Source: Palsa-1392 sp036490335
Lineage (GTDB): Bacteria > Verrucomicrobiota > Verrucomicrobiia > Chthoniobacterales > UBA10450
Direction of reading: 5' to 3'
Assembly (NCBI GenBank): GCA_036490335.1
Contig: DASXEB010000010.1
Span: 49,664-113,663 of the forward strand
DNA: 64,000 nt
Below the pieces are notes generated by a model. The model searched no databases, had not been told where the DNA came from, and saw only the letters and a list, made by a program, of their open reading frames with translations. Below are positions 18,870 to 25,481 of this stretch, in pieces. The translations under genes were made by a program, and so were the position numbers. Numbering within the stretch: the stretch's first letter is position 1; the number at the start of each line of letters is the position of its first letter.

Positions 18870-18989
18870 GCCTAACGAGAACAAGATGAGCGACCGCTCG
18901 AGAAAGCGCGCGCCGTTCCCTTCATCCTTCTTAATTCATCCTTCATCCTTCACCTGCGCTCCGCCGTTCGCTCCATCGCTTGGTTAGGC
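18870..18989 (-). repeat. attC-like site 1 (after mrr)
   Basis: GCCTAACGAG at 18870 and GGTTAGGC at 18982-18989 bound a 120-base imperfect hairpin. It has inner arms ATGAGCGAC and GTTCGCTCCAT, and an internal TTCATCC-type repeat. Confidence 0.88.
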
Positions 18990-18993
18990 GACG

Positions 18994-19833
18994 TTAGAAG
19001 GTCTCGAACCATCGCCTATCGACTGACACGTCTTCAACGATCTTCTCACGGACAGTCACGCCGAGCCTGAATGTCTTGAGCATCTTCACCAAGTCGTCTC
19101 CATCTATCAAGTCAAGAGGGGGCGCTCCGTCTCGGAGAGCCTCCTGTCGTGCGTCGCGCGTGAAAGAACCTGTGGTGATAAAAATGCCTTTGTCAGCGCG
19201 ACCGACCATGGCACCACGAAAGTCACGGATAAGCGGCGAGGAAATGCTGTCTCGATAACGCTTGCACTGAAAGTGAACATGAAACGAAATGATCTGGCCA
19301 AGCTTCACCACCCCGCGACCGTCGATACCGCCGTCGCCACTGCGACCACTAATTTCGACTTGAATGAAGCCCGACTCGCGTAGAAGCCGCTGACATAGCC
19401 GCTCAAAGCTCTCGGCTGGCATGCGCTTGAGGGCTTCAAGCGCATCGTCCTCCCAGGAGACCTCGTCAAACTCTGTTACGTCTCCCGAGTCGTCCTCAGC
19501 GGCAATCGCTTCCTCCCGGTTGCGGGCGACCACAAAGCGTTTGACCTCGTCCGGGTTGACTTTCTCCGTCTGCTGGCCTTTAGGCGTGAGCGACCAAACT
19601 CCTCTTGAGGAGTTGTCAATCACGCCAAATTTCTTCAGGTAAGTTCGCGCCCAAGCTAGATTGTAGCTTACGCGGGTGCGGTTGCCCTTGTGGATAGTAG
19701 CGACATCCTCCTCCGAGAGCTGAAGGAGCGAGGCTACTCGATCCTCCAGCTCGGCCACTGACGCCGAACTGCCAAGGTCACGCAGAGCTTGGAGTAGCGG
19801 GTTGAACAGCTGATCGTATTTCGGGACTGACAT
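18994..19833 (-). CDS. mrr: Mrr-like type IV restriction endonuclease
   Basis: A 279-residue protein with two Mrr domains. Residues 1-90 are the winged-helix Mrr_N domain (DRVASLLQLSEEDVATIHKG...GVWSLTPKG). Residues about 140-255 are the PD-(D/E)XK nuclease Mrr_cat with FERLCQRLLRESGF, GGIDGRG (Asp171) and FQCKRY (Gln189, Lys191). Type IV Mrr enzymes cut methylated foreign DNA, so this is a plausible defence cassette. The stop is five bases before attC site 1; the Met at 19833 is 13 bases after attC site 2, and the ten-codon extension upstream runs into that site. It is the left-most cassette. Confidence 0.9.
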   Translation of the reverse strand: MSVPKYDQLFNPLLQALRDLGSSASVAELEDRVASLLQLSEEDVATIHKGNRTRVSYNLAWARTYLKKFGVIDNSSRGVWSLTPKGQQTEKVNPDEVKRFVVARNREEAIAAEDDSGDVTEFDEVSWEDDALEALKRMPAESFERLCQRLLRESGFIQVEISGRSGDGGIDGRGVVKLGQIISFHVHFQCKRYRDSISSPLIRDFRGAMVGRADKGIFITTGSFTRDARQEALRDGAPPLDLIDGDDLVKMLKTFRLGVTVREKIVEDVSVDRRWFETF

Positions 19834-19845
19834 TGTGCCTGAGTG

Positions 19846-19968
19846 GCCTAACGAGAACAAGATGAGCCACCGCTGGTGAGGGCGCGTGTGGCGGCGGGAT
19901 CGAAGGTTGGAGGCATGGAAAGCTTGGGCCTATGCCGGCCAGTGCTTGGCTGCATCACACGGTTAGGT
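19846..19968 (-). repeat. attC-like site 2 (after glyoxalase)
   Basis: GCCTAACGAG at 19846 and GGTTAGGT at 19961-19968. The TAA stop of the glyoxalase-like gene is inside the right R-box. Inner part contains CACCGCTGG/TGGCGGCGG-type arms. Confidence 0.85.
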
Positions 19969-20430
19969 TTCCACGTCGAGGCTGCGGCCGATCAGGCGAT
20001 CCATCGTGAGGTTGGGATCGATCGGCCCCTGGGTAAAGGTCAACAAAAATCCGTCAGGATCGCGAATGCTGAAGTCGCGAGCGTTCCACGGCTGGTTTTT
20101 CGGCTCGCTTTCGAGCTTCGCTCCATAGTGCCGCGCCCGAGCGGCGATTGCATCGACACTGCCGCCAAACACTGCGAACGAAAGACTGATCCCGATCCCC
20201 TTCGTATGTTCGTCGCGCGGCCCTACCTCACGGCGTAGAAGCACGTCTGCGTATTTGGTCCACCGCAGGTGGACGACGACTGGGACGCCGCCGTGTCCAG
20301 GGATCGTAAAGATGTGCTCGAACCCGAGCGCCTCCCGATACCAGCGCGAGGACGCCTCGATGTCCCGCACGAGGAGCATCGGGAAGGACGGCATCGGATA
20401 AATCTCCGGCGATGCAAGCGGCTCAGTCAT
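19963..20430 (-). CDS. Glyoxalase/bleomycin-resistance-type protein (VOC fold), cassette 2
   Basis: A 155-residue vicinal-oxygen-chelate protein. It has the pattern PMLLVRDIEASSRWYREALGF for the first half and ISLSFAVFGGSV...WNARDFSIRDPDGFLLTFTQ for the second, as in bleomycin-resistance and dioxygenase-type small proteins. It could protect against a small toxic compound by binding it. It begins 26 bases after attC site 3. The gene stop (TAA) falls in the attC R-box, a normal cassette feature. Confidence 0.85.
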   Translation of the reverse strand: MTEPLASPEIYPMPSFPMLLVRDIEASSRWYREALGFEHIFTIPGHGGVPVVVHLRWTKYADVLLRREVGPRDEHTKGIGISLSFAVFGGSVDAIAARARHYGAKLESEPKNQPWNARDFSIRDPDGFLLTFTQGPIDPNLTMDRLIGRSLDVET

Positions 20431-20455
20431 ATCGTGCTCACAAGGTAATCCAAGG

Positions 20456-20581
20456 GCCTAACGAGAACAAGCTCAGGCGACCGCTGGCGGAGGCGAGCTT
20501 TGCTCCACATTTAATTGTTGAGGTCATTTGAAAGCTACCTCATCGGAACGGTCAGCGGTTGGCTGGAGCGCTTGGTTAGGT
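20456..20581 (-). repeat. attC-like site 3 (after TM hypothetical)
   Basis: GCCTAACGAG at 20456 and GGTTAGGT at 20574-20581. The inside carries GACCGCTGGCGG and an apposed AACGGTCAGCGGTT, so the stem is longer than in other sites. Confidence 0.82.
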
Positions 20582-20727
20582 CTCATTGCGACGCCGTTTA
20601 CCTCCACCGAGAGGACTCCGAATCACGCCCGCAGCAATTACGAATAACTTGCTGGCGCGGGGGTTGATTCTGCGATTGCACATTTGGAAGAAGGAAAGAA
20701 TGCGGCGGAGAGACAATTTCCGCCTGA

Positions 20728-21498
20728 CTAATAGCCACCGAACACATATTTCGTAGCCGGGTGAGCTTCCAGGGCCTCCTTAAAAATTCTTGTGTATCGC
20801 TTCCCCGCTTCCGACGTGTCCAGTTGGTCAAGGGGGGTCGAGAGAATGTATTCGTTGGCCGCATCGCAGATGACCAAACGCAGCATGACCGTCCGTGCCC
20901 GTTCGGCGATGGCACGGAGGCAGTCAACAGCCGCCGCGCGTTGCCCTGCGGTGAGCGTCGAGACATCGATTTCGCCGGGCTTAGTCTCTCTCGCACGGCC
21001 GATGATCGCTTGATCCAAGGCAGCGTAGGCGAGATACAGTTGTCCACTCGCGCTGGCCGAAGAGGCAAATGTGTCGTTGTACTCCTCAAACAGATACTCA
21101 AACCAATTCTGTGCACTGGCCGGAAGGAGATTAGCCACGCCGCTGGCTTTCGCAGAGGGCCAGACGCCCGCGTCGGGGGAACCGATGAATGCATGAGGAA
21201 CGAGTCGCAGGGTCGGTGGACTGGTCGCACCGGCACGCTCCAATGCCGAGGCCTGCTCCAGTGCCCAGTCGAGAATGCCTTGGGCTTTGGCAATGTCGTC
21301 CTTTATATATTCTCGATTTGCCCTCCCGTCTCTCTGTAATGCTGCTTCCAGCTCCTCGCGCTGATGGCGATGGTGGAAGAACTCTACAGTCTGTTCAAGG
21401 CTGACGGCGATGATCAGGCCGATGACGATCGCGGCTATGTGAACAAGGAACTGTGCCCAACTGTGGACCCTTTCGTGCGGTGGATGAACTTCTAGCAT
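20728..21498 (-). CDS. Hypothetical protein with one N-terminal membrane anchor, cassette 3
   Basis: A 256-residue protein that I do not recognise. Residues about 14-34 are a hydrophobic helix (FLVHIAAIVIGLIIAVSL), followed by a charged coiled-coil-like stretch (TVEFFHHRHQREELEAALQRDGR). The rest is a soluble helical domain. The start is 10 bases after attC site 4. There are about 146 bases of untranslated DNA between its stop and attC site 3, more than in the other cassettes. A larger frame on the same strand at 20598-21293 is a shadow. Confidence 0.75.
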   Translation of the reverse strand: MLEVHPPHERVHSWAQFLVHIAAIVIGLIIAVSLEQTVEFFHHRHQREELEAALQRDGRANREYIKDDIAKAQGILDWALEQASALERAGATSPPTLRLVPHAFIGSPDAGVWPSAKASGVANLLPASAQNWFEYLFEEYNDTFASSASASGQLYLAYAALDQAIIGRARETKPGEIDVSTLTAGQRAAAVDCLRAIAERARTVMLRLVICDAANEYILSTPLDQLDTSEAGKRYTRIFKEALEAHPATKYVFGGY

Positions 21499-21508
21499 TG
21501 GTGTAGAG

Positions 21509-21632
21509 GCCTAACGAGAATAAGATGAGCGACGGCGGATGAGAGCGCGCGTCGCTCGGAGTGGAAGTGTGGAAGTCATCTCAGGGGTGGAGCGTATAGG
21601 GGGCCGGTATTCGCTCCAACGCATGGCTAGGC
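21509..21632 (-). repeat. attC-like site 4, altered core
   Basis: GCCTAACGAGAATAAG at 21509 is intact. The other box is GCTAGGC at 21626, where the second base of GTTAGGC has become C. The crossover normally falls between G and TT, so this site may be inactive. Confidence 0.8.
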
Positions 21633-21635
21633 CTT

Positions 21636-22142
21636 TCATTCGTTATCCGGTGGCAGCCGGAGGAACTCGATCGCTGCCTGATAGCCTTCGCTGTTGGTGT
21701 CTGCGCCCATATCGAGGAACGCTGCTCGTTGCAGGTTGATACGGCGAGGCTGCAATCCATAGCGGTCAAAAACAGTGCACTGCACGTCCCAGCATTCGTT
21801 ATCCATCGACCACCAGAAATCCACTAGCTTCGATAGCTTAATGGACGTAAGTGGCGAGGTGTCCTCTATCTCAAAGATGTGAACAACGCGCTTTTCGGCG
21901 TCGACATACCATAGGTCTGGAACAAAGGAGGGACGCCAAAGCTCTCTCCAGCTCCACTCCATTTGCTCAGCGTGGGCAGCGCGTTCGGCGTCGGTAATGT
22001 GCCGCGCATGTTCCGTTACCAGGGCGCGTTTGAGGGTCTGCGGGAAGGATTGGAGTCGCTTGCTGTGCCGTACGTCAACCGCTCGTCGATCGAATCGGCG
22101 AACGTTGGCGACCGCAAGATCGTAAACTAGGCTATTGCTCAT
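21636..22142 (-). CDS. Hypothetical cassette protein 4
   Basis: A 168-residue soluble protein that I do not recognise, beginning MSNSLVYDLAVANVRRFDRR. It has an aromatic-rich centre (MEWSWRELWRPSFVPDLWYVD) that hints at a small nuclease-like or binding fold. Charged and Trp residues are common. The start is 10 bases after attC site 5, and the stop is four bases before attC site 4. The frame extends upstream to 22208 across attC site 5 and should be ignored. Confidence 0.75.
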   Translation of the reverse strand: MSNSLVYDLAVANVRRFDRRAVDVRHSKRLQSFPQTLKRALVTEHARHITDAERAAHAEQMEWSWRELWRPSFVPDLWYVDAEKRVVHIFEIEDTSPLTSIKLSKLVDFWWSMDNECWDVQCTVFDRYGLQPRRINLQRAAFLDMGADTNSEGYQAAIEFLRLPPDNE

Positions 22143-22151
22143 TGTATCGAG

Positions 22152-22314
22152 GCCTAACCAAAGGTAGACGGAATTACTCCATGTAATCCGCGGCTGAGGA
22201 GGAGCCACGCAAGGGAGATTACTCGAAGGCGCGGATGCTCGGCAAGCAAAATTGGTCTCGGGCGCTAAGAGAGCGCCCGCTCCAGAAGAGTCGCGGGGTG
22301 CGCCAAGGTTAGAG
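22152..22314 (-). repeat. attC-like site 5, divergent type
   Basis: GCCTAACCAAAGG at 22152 and GTTAGAG at 22308, the latter off-consensus in its final base. Just inside the left box is GGAATTACTCCATGTAATCC, a small hairpin that is almost identical to one at 25428-25447. The inner arms are not like those of the other sites. Confidence 0.65.
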
Positions 22315-22515
22315 CTACGGTTGCGCTCCTTTCATCATGTAGGTGATGGGGACTTTCACTTTGGTATAGGCTCCGGGTTTGCAGCGCCACAGAATGGATT
22401 TAAGGTTCATGGTGAATATTTGAAGAGTGTTTGATTGGAGTGCGTATGGATGAGAGGAGCCTGCATATCTATGGTGGGTGATCATGTCAATGCGAAATCG
22501 GAAGGGCTGTAGCAA
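22315..22515 (-). CDS. Possible small cassette protein 5
   Basis: A 66-residue open frame whose TAG lies directly before the R-box GTTAGAG, as expected for a cassette gene. Other Met starts would give 31 or 56 residues. It has no recognisable domain, and the cassette is only about 400 bases including attC, so this may be a cassette with no coding function. Confidence 0.4.
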   Translation of the reverse strand: MLQPFRFRIDMITHHRYAGSSHPYALQSNTLQIFTMNLKSILWRCKPGAYTKVKVPITYMMKGAQP

Positions 22516-22561
22516 GCCCGAGAGGAGCCGGAGGTTGAGAGGGATTTGGTGCGCTGCATCG

Positions 22562-22667
22562 GCCTAACGAGAACAAGATGAGCGACGGCTGGGGAGAGTG
22601 CGCGCCGCTCGCTTCATCCTTCATCCTTTACCTGCGGTCTGCCGTTCGCTCCATCGACTGGTTAGGC
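22562..22667 (-). repeat. attC-like site 6
   Basis: GCCTAACGAGAACAAG at 22562 and GGTTAGGC at 22660-22667. Inner arms GATGAGCGACGGC and GCCGTTCGCTCCATC pair with one extra T. Two TTCATCC units are in the loop. Confidence 0.88.
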
Positions 22668-22677
22668 GGCATCCAGC

Positions 22678-23097
22678 TCATGGTTGCGGGAGCGGGAATG
22701 TGCCAAGCTGCATCATCAATCCGAGGGCATCCATAATGATGCGGGTGTCTTTGATCTTGCCGCCTTCCAGCCGGTCAATCACAACCCCCCACACCCTCAC
22801 TGGGCGTCCGGTGGCGGGGACGCCAAAAAACTCTGCCTGGTGCGTGCCCGTCCACTCAAAGCGAGTCATCACCTTGTCGCCTTCGGCAATCTGTTCCTCG
22901 ACCGTCCAATGCATGTCAGGAAACGCCGCCCGCATCCCACGCAAGACATCCTGCAAACCAGTGAGGCCCGGCCCCTGGCCCGGGAGCGGCACTTGCTCCA
23001 CCATGTCTTCCCAAAAGAACTCGCCCGCGGACTCGATCTTGCCTTGGTTCAGGACTTCGGTGACGAAGTGACGGACAATGTTGCTGTTGCTTTGCAT
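22678..23097 (-). CDS. SnoaL-like/ester cyclase family protein, cassette 6
   Basis: A 139-residue protein with the NTF2-like SnoaL fold: NSNIVRHFVTEVLNQGK, then a GLTGLQDVLRGMRAAFPDMH segment and the C-terminal RVWGVVIDRLEGGKI. Members cyclise polyketides or hydrolyse esters, or only bind small molecules. It starts 17 bases from attC site 7 and stops 10 bases from attC site 6. Ordinary cassette cargo of uncertain use. Confidence 0.82.
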   Translation of the reverse strand: MQSNSNIVRHFVTEVLNQGKIESAGEFFWEDMVEQVPLPGQGPGLTGLQDVLRGMRAAFPDMHWTVEEQIAEGDKVMTRFEWTGTHQAEFFGVPATGRPVRVWGVVIDRLEGGKIKDTRIIMDALGLMMQLGTFPLPQP

Positions 23098-23113
23098 AAA
23101 ATGGTGGTGCCCC

Positions 23114-23221
23114 GCCTAACGAGAATAAGATGAGCGACGGCGGACGGGAGCGTGCGTCGCTTTCAGTTCATCCTTCTTCCTTTATCTGCGCTCCGCCGTT
23201 CGCTCCATCGCATGGTTAGGT
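23114..23221 (-). repeat. attC-like site 7
   Basis: GCCTAACGAGAATAAG at 23114 and GGTTAGGT at 23214-23221. Inner arms GATGAGCGACGGCGGA and TCCGCCGTTCGCTCCATC. This is the clearest hairpin of the array. Confidence 0.9.
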
Positions 23222-23707
23222 CTTTATGGGTTTATTGGCGGCCGCAGCGCAACGATCTGAGCGCAGCTCCATGACAAGTTCTTCGCCATCGCACACATTC
23301 TCTCGCGCAAGTTGGAATCCGCATTTTTCTAAGACACGGATCGAACCGAGATTGTGCTTTGCCACATGCCCGTAAACCGGCCGCGTCTCGATCCTGGTCA
23401 GGAATTGGGCCACGGCCCGACTGGCGATTCCCTTTCCCCAATGGGTCTTGCCCAGCCAGTAGCCGATGTTCGGCTCCCCCGCCGCTTCCCAATAGACAAC
23501 GTTGCCCGCCACGGTCTCGTCCGCGAGGATGGTCTTGACGATTCCGCTCGGGTTCGTCTCCTTGCTCATGATTTTGGCCCAGTGCGCCATAAAGGCGTCG
23601 CGGTCGCGGCTGGGGAACGCCGCCATCCGGGTCGCCTCGGCATCCAACTGGTGCTCAAAGAAAATCGGCAGATCTTCCTTCGTCACTTCGCGGAGTGTAA
23701 TAGTCAT
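23216..23707 (-). CDS. GNAT-family N-acetyltransferase, cassette 7
   Basis: A 163-residue GNAT protein of the RimJ/RimL type. It has ITLREVTKEDLPIFFEHQ at the start, IGYWLGKTHWGKGIASRAV as the acetyl-CoA-binding motif A, and NLGSIRVLEKCGF as motif B. Typical cargo; could acetylate an antibiotic, protein or small amine. The TAA stop overlaps the R-box of attC site 7. Confidence 0.88.
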   Translation of the reverse strand: MTITLREVTKEDLPIFFEHQLDAEATRMAAFPSRDRDAFMAHWAKIMSKETNPSGIVKTILADETVAGNVVYWEAAGEPNIGYWLGKTHWGKGIASRAVAQFLTRIETRPVYGHVAKHNLGSIRVLEKCGFQLARENVCDGEELVMELRSDRCAAAANKPIKT

Positions 23708-23715
23708 CTGATCAG

Positions 23716-23796
23716 GCCTAACGAGAATAAGATGAGCGAGTCATGGAAAGCTTGGCCGTCCGCCGGCCCGGGGTTGGCTGCATCGCATGGTTAGGC
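23716..23796 (-). repeat. attC-like site 8, short
   Basis: GCCTAACGAGAATAAG at 23716 and GGTTAGGC at 23789-23796. Only 81 bases long, with CTTGGCCG...CGGCCCGG-type inner arms in place of the usual ones. Confidence 0.8.
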
Positions 23797-23797
23797 G

Positions 23798-24421
23798 TTA
23801 ATGGTGGTGCGTGCATGACTCTCCCCGTAATCCGCTAAAGCCTTCACGAATGATAATAGGAAGCATACAAAGCGCAGCTACGGGATCAGCCCACCACCAG
23901 CCGAGCAGCGCGTTCAGCGCGAGACCAACTAGCAGAATGATCGAAAGGTAAGCGCAAATGTCGCTCTGATGAGAGTCTGCATGCATGGCGTCGCTCCCAA
24001 TCTTTGCTGCCGAGCGCCTCTTGGCGCGCGCCAGCAAAGGCATGACGATGATACAAGCCGCTGCGTAGATGATGCCGAAGTAGCTCACGCGCGGCGCCGC
24101 GTGAGCGAGCAGGTCTTGCAGAGCATCGAAAGCTATGTAAGCGGCTAAGCCGAGGAAACAGATGCCAACGAAGCGATGTGCCGCTTCCTCCCGCTGCTCA
24201 GCGCGAGGATCGTCGCCGAGCCGCCAAAGCATGACGCCACTAGAAGCGACCTCAATAACTGAGTCAATGCCGAAGCTGATAAGCGCGACGCTGCCGGCGA
24301 GTAGACCTGCGACGACGCCAATGATCGCTTCGAGCGACGTCCACGCAATGCTGAGATACTGGACGCGACGTCCAGCTTGCCTGTGCGCGGCTGACTCTGC
24401 ATCGGTAATTGTGGTAATCAT
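23798..24421 (-). CDS. Short cation-diffusion-facilitator-like transporter, cassette 8
   Basis: A 207-residue membrane protein with five or six helices. It contains the metal-site patterns SFGIDSVIEVAS (helix 2) and ADSHQSDICAY (helix 5), which match CDF (cation efflux) transporters of Zn, Co or Cd. Normal CDF proteins are about 300 residues with a cytoplasmic C-terminal domain that is absent here; the protein ends with a His-rich tail (CTHHH). Its Met at 24421 follows attC site 9. The frame upstream to 24505 is false. Confidence 0.82.
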   Translation of the reverse strand: MITTITDAESAAHRQAGRRVQYLSIAWTSLEAIIGVVAGLLAGSVALISFGIDSVIEVASSGVMLWRLGDDPRAEQREEAAHRFVGICFLGLAAYIAFDALQDLLAHAAPRVSYFGIIYAAACIIVMPLLARAKRRSAAKIGSDAMHADSHQSDICAYLSIILLVGLALNALLGWWWADPVAALCMLPIIIREGFSGLRGESCTHHH

Positions 24422-24442
24422 GTGCGTGGCGCGTACAACTAC

Positions 24443-24611
24443 GCCTAACGAGAATAAGATGAGCGACGGCGACCGAGAGCGCGCGCCTCTCGCTTCATCC
24501 TTCATCCTTCATCCTTCATCCTTCATCCTTCATCCTTCATCCTTCATCCTTCATCCTTCATCCTTCATCCTTTACCCGCGGTCCGCCGTTCGCTGCATCG
24601 TCTGGTTAGAT
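24443..24611 (-). repeat. attC-like site 9 with TTCATCC tandem repeats
   Basis: GCCTAACGAGAATAAG at 24443 and GGTTAGAT at 24604-24611. The loop holds about eleven copies of the 7-mer TTCATCC between 24495 and 24570, so this site is 169 bases long. Inner arms GATGAGCGACGGCG and CGCCGTTCGCTGCATC remain. Confidence 0.85.
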
Positions 24612-24615
24612 CCAC

Positions 24616-24951
24616 TTAAGCAGAATCGCTTTCTTCGACGTTAAAAACGAGGCCGAATGGATCTCGGATGTAGCAGCGCGGAATCGCGGGGTTCTCCTCT
24701 ACCACCGCACAGCCGGCGGCGAGCAGTCGCTTCTTCGCGGCCTGCATGTCGGGCACAAGAAAGTCAAAGACCGGGCCTGGTCGATTTCCCTTCTCCACGT
24801 AGAGGCAGAATGCACCGGTCTCAAAACCCATCAGGTTCGGACTTCGATGGGATACGGTGAAACCCATCGTGGTCTCATAGAATTCAATCGCCTCGGCCCA
24901 ATTGTCGGTCTGGATAATCACATCGCGTGAAGATTGAAATGCTTTTTTCAT
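24616..24951 (-). CDS. Glyoxalase/bleomycin-resistance-type protein, cassette 9
   Basis: A 111-residue VOC-fold protein with VIIQTDNWAEAIEFYETTMGF, then FCLYVEKG, PVFDFLVPDM and CYIRDPFGLVFNVEE. It is a second, distinct glyoxalase-type cargo gene in the array. A small-molecule binding or detoxifying role is likely; the substrate is unknown. The stop is four bases from attC site 9, and the frame upstream to 24975 is not needed. Confidence 0.85.
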   Translation of the reverse strand: MKKAFQSSRDVIIQTDNWAEAIEFYETTMGFTVSHRSPNLMGFETGAFCLYVEKGNRPGPVFDFLVPDMQAAKKRLLAAGCAVVEENPAIPRCYIRDPFGLVFNVEESDSA

Positions 24952-24979
24952 TTGTATCGATTCGTAGCTTCGCAATTGG

Positions 24980-25102
24980 ATCTAAGGAGAACAAGATGAG
25001 CGGCGGCTGGCGAGGACGCGCGTGGCGGCGGGAGGTGAGGTTGCAGTCATGAAAAACTTGGTCGTACGCCGGCCAGGGGTTGGCTGCATCGCATGGTTAG
25101 GT
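24980..25102 (-). repeat. attC-like site 10, degenerate left box
   Basis: The left box is ATCTAAGGAGAACAAG at 24980 where other sites have GCCTAACGAGAACAAG; the right box is GGTTAGGT at 25095-25102. Confidence 0.72.
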
Positions 25103-25145
25103 GTATGGCGTGGCAGCTCCCAAACGTAATCATGGAACTCTCCAT

Positions 25146-25397
25146 TTATCGCGCTGTAAGTTGAGTAGACGCTGCTTCTCCTTCAGGTGCGAGATGGCCC
25201 ACAATCTTCGCAAGGCCCTGCGATTTCATGCCCACGGACGACGACATAACGTCGTCTTCGGCAGTCCAAGCGCCGAGCTCGCGCACACTGGCCTCGACGG
25301 CAGTCATCAACGGGCGGCGGCGAAAGGCGTTGCTGCCGAATTTCTGACGCGCGACTTTTACCACAACGTCCAAAAGGCGATCGTTACTGATTGTCAT
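25146..25397 (-). CDS. Hypothetical small protein, cassette 10
   Basis: An 83-residue soluble protein (MTISNDRLLDVVVKVARQK) that I do not recognise. It lies on the same strand as all other cassette genes, starts 12 bases after the last R-box at 25410 and stops about 43 bases before site 10. A plus-strand frame of 104 residues over the same bases is less likely. Confidence 0.65.
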   Translation of the reverse strand: MTISNDRLLDVVVKVARQKFGSNAFRRRPLMTAVEASVRELGAWTAEDDVMSSSVGMKSQGLAKIVGHLAPEGEAASTQLTAR

Positions 25398-25409
25398 GCG
25401 CGTGAATAC

Positions 25410-25480
25410 GCCTAACGAGAAGTAGACGGAATTACTCCGTGTAATCCAGTCGAGAGTTTCGCAGGCAAGGATGAGCCACG
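25410..25480 (-). repeat. Truncated attC-like site 11 at the array edge
   Basis: GCCTAACGAGAAG at 25410, then the hairpin GGAATTACTCCGTGTAATCC shared with site 5, but no GTTRRRY partner follows before the next gene. It marks the array's right end. Confidence 0.65.
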
Positions 25481-25481
25481 T

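Larger units (their letters stand above)
18870..25480 (-). mobile_element. Integron gene-cassette array without integrase (CALIN)
   Basis: Ten minus-strand gene units, each followed on its own strand by an attC-like site running GCCTAAC...GTTAGGC (R-boxes RYYYAAC and GTTRRRY). Stops lie within a few bases of the 3' attC box in most units, and starts lie 10-35 bases after the previous site. Inner arms such as GAGCGACGGCGG and CCGCCGTTCGCTC pair with one extra T, the extrahelical base typical of attC L-boxes. All units point the same way, as in real arrays. No integrase or attI is in the window, and the right-most site is truncated. The two L-boxes and the bottom-strand fold should be confirmed with a structure model. 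Confidence 0.9.

Noticed and set aside
20598..21293. A 231-residue minus-strand frame in cassette 3
   Set aside because: It overlaps the better frame at 20728-21498, which has a membrane anchor and starts next to the attC site.
24495..24570. TTCATCC repeats as a CRISPR or regulatory array
   Set aside because: The 7-base units are tandem with no spacers and lie in an attC loop.
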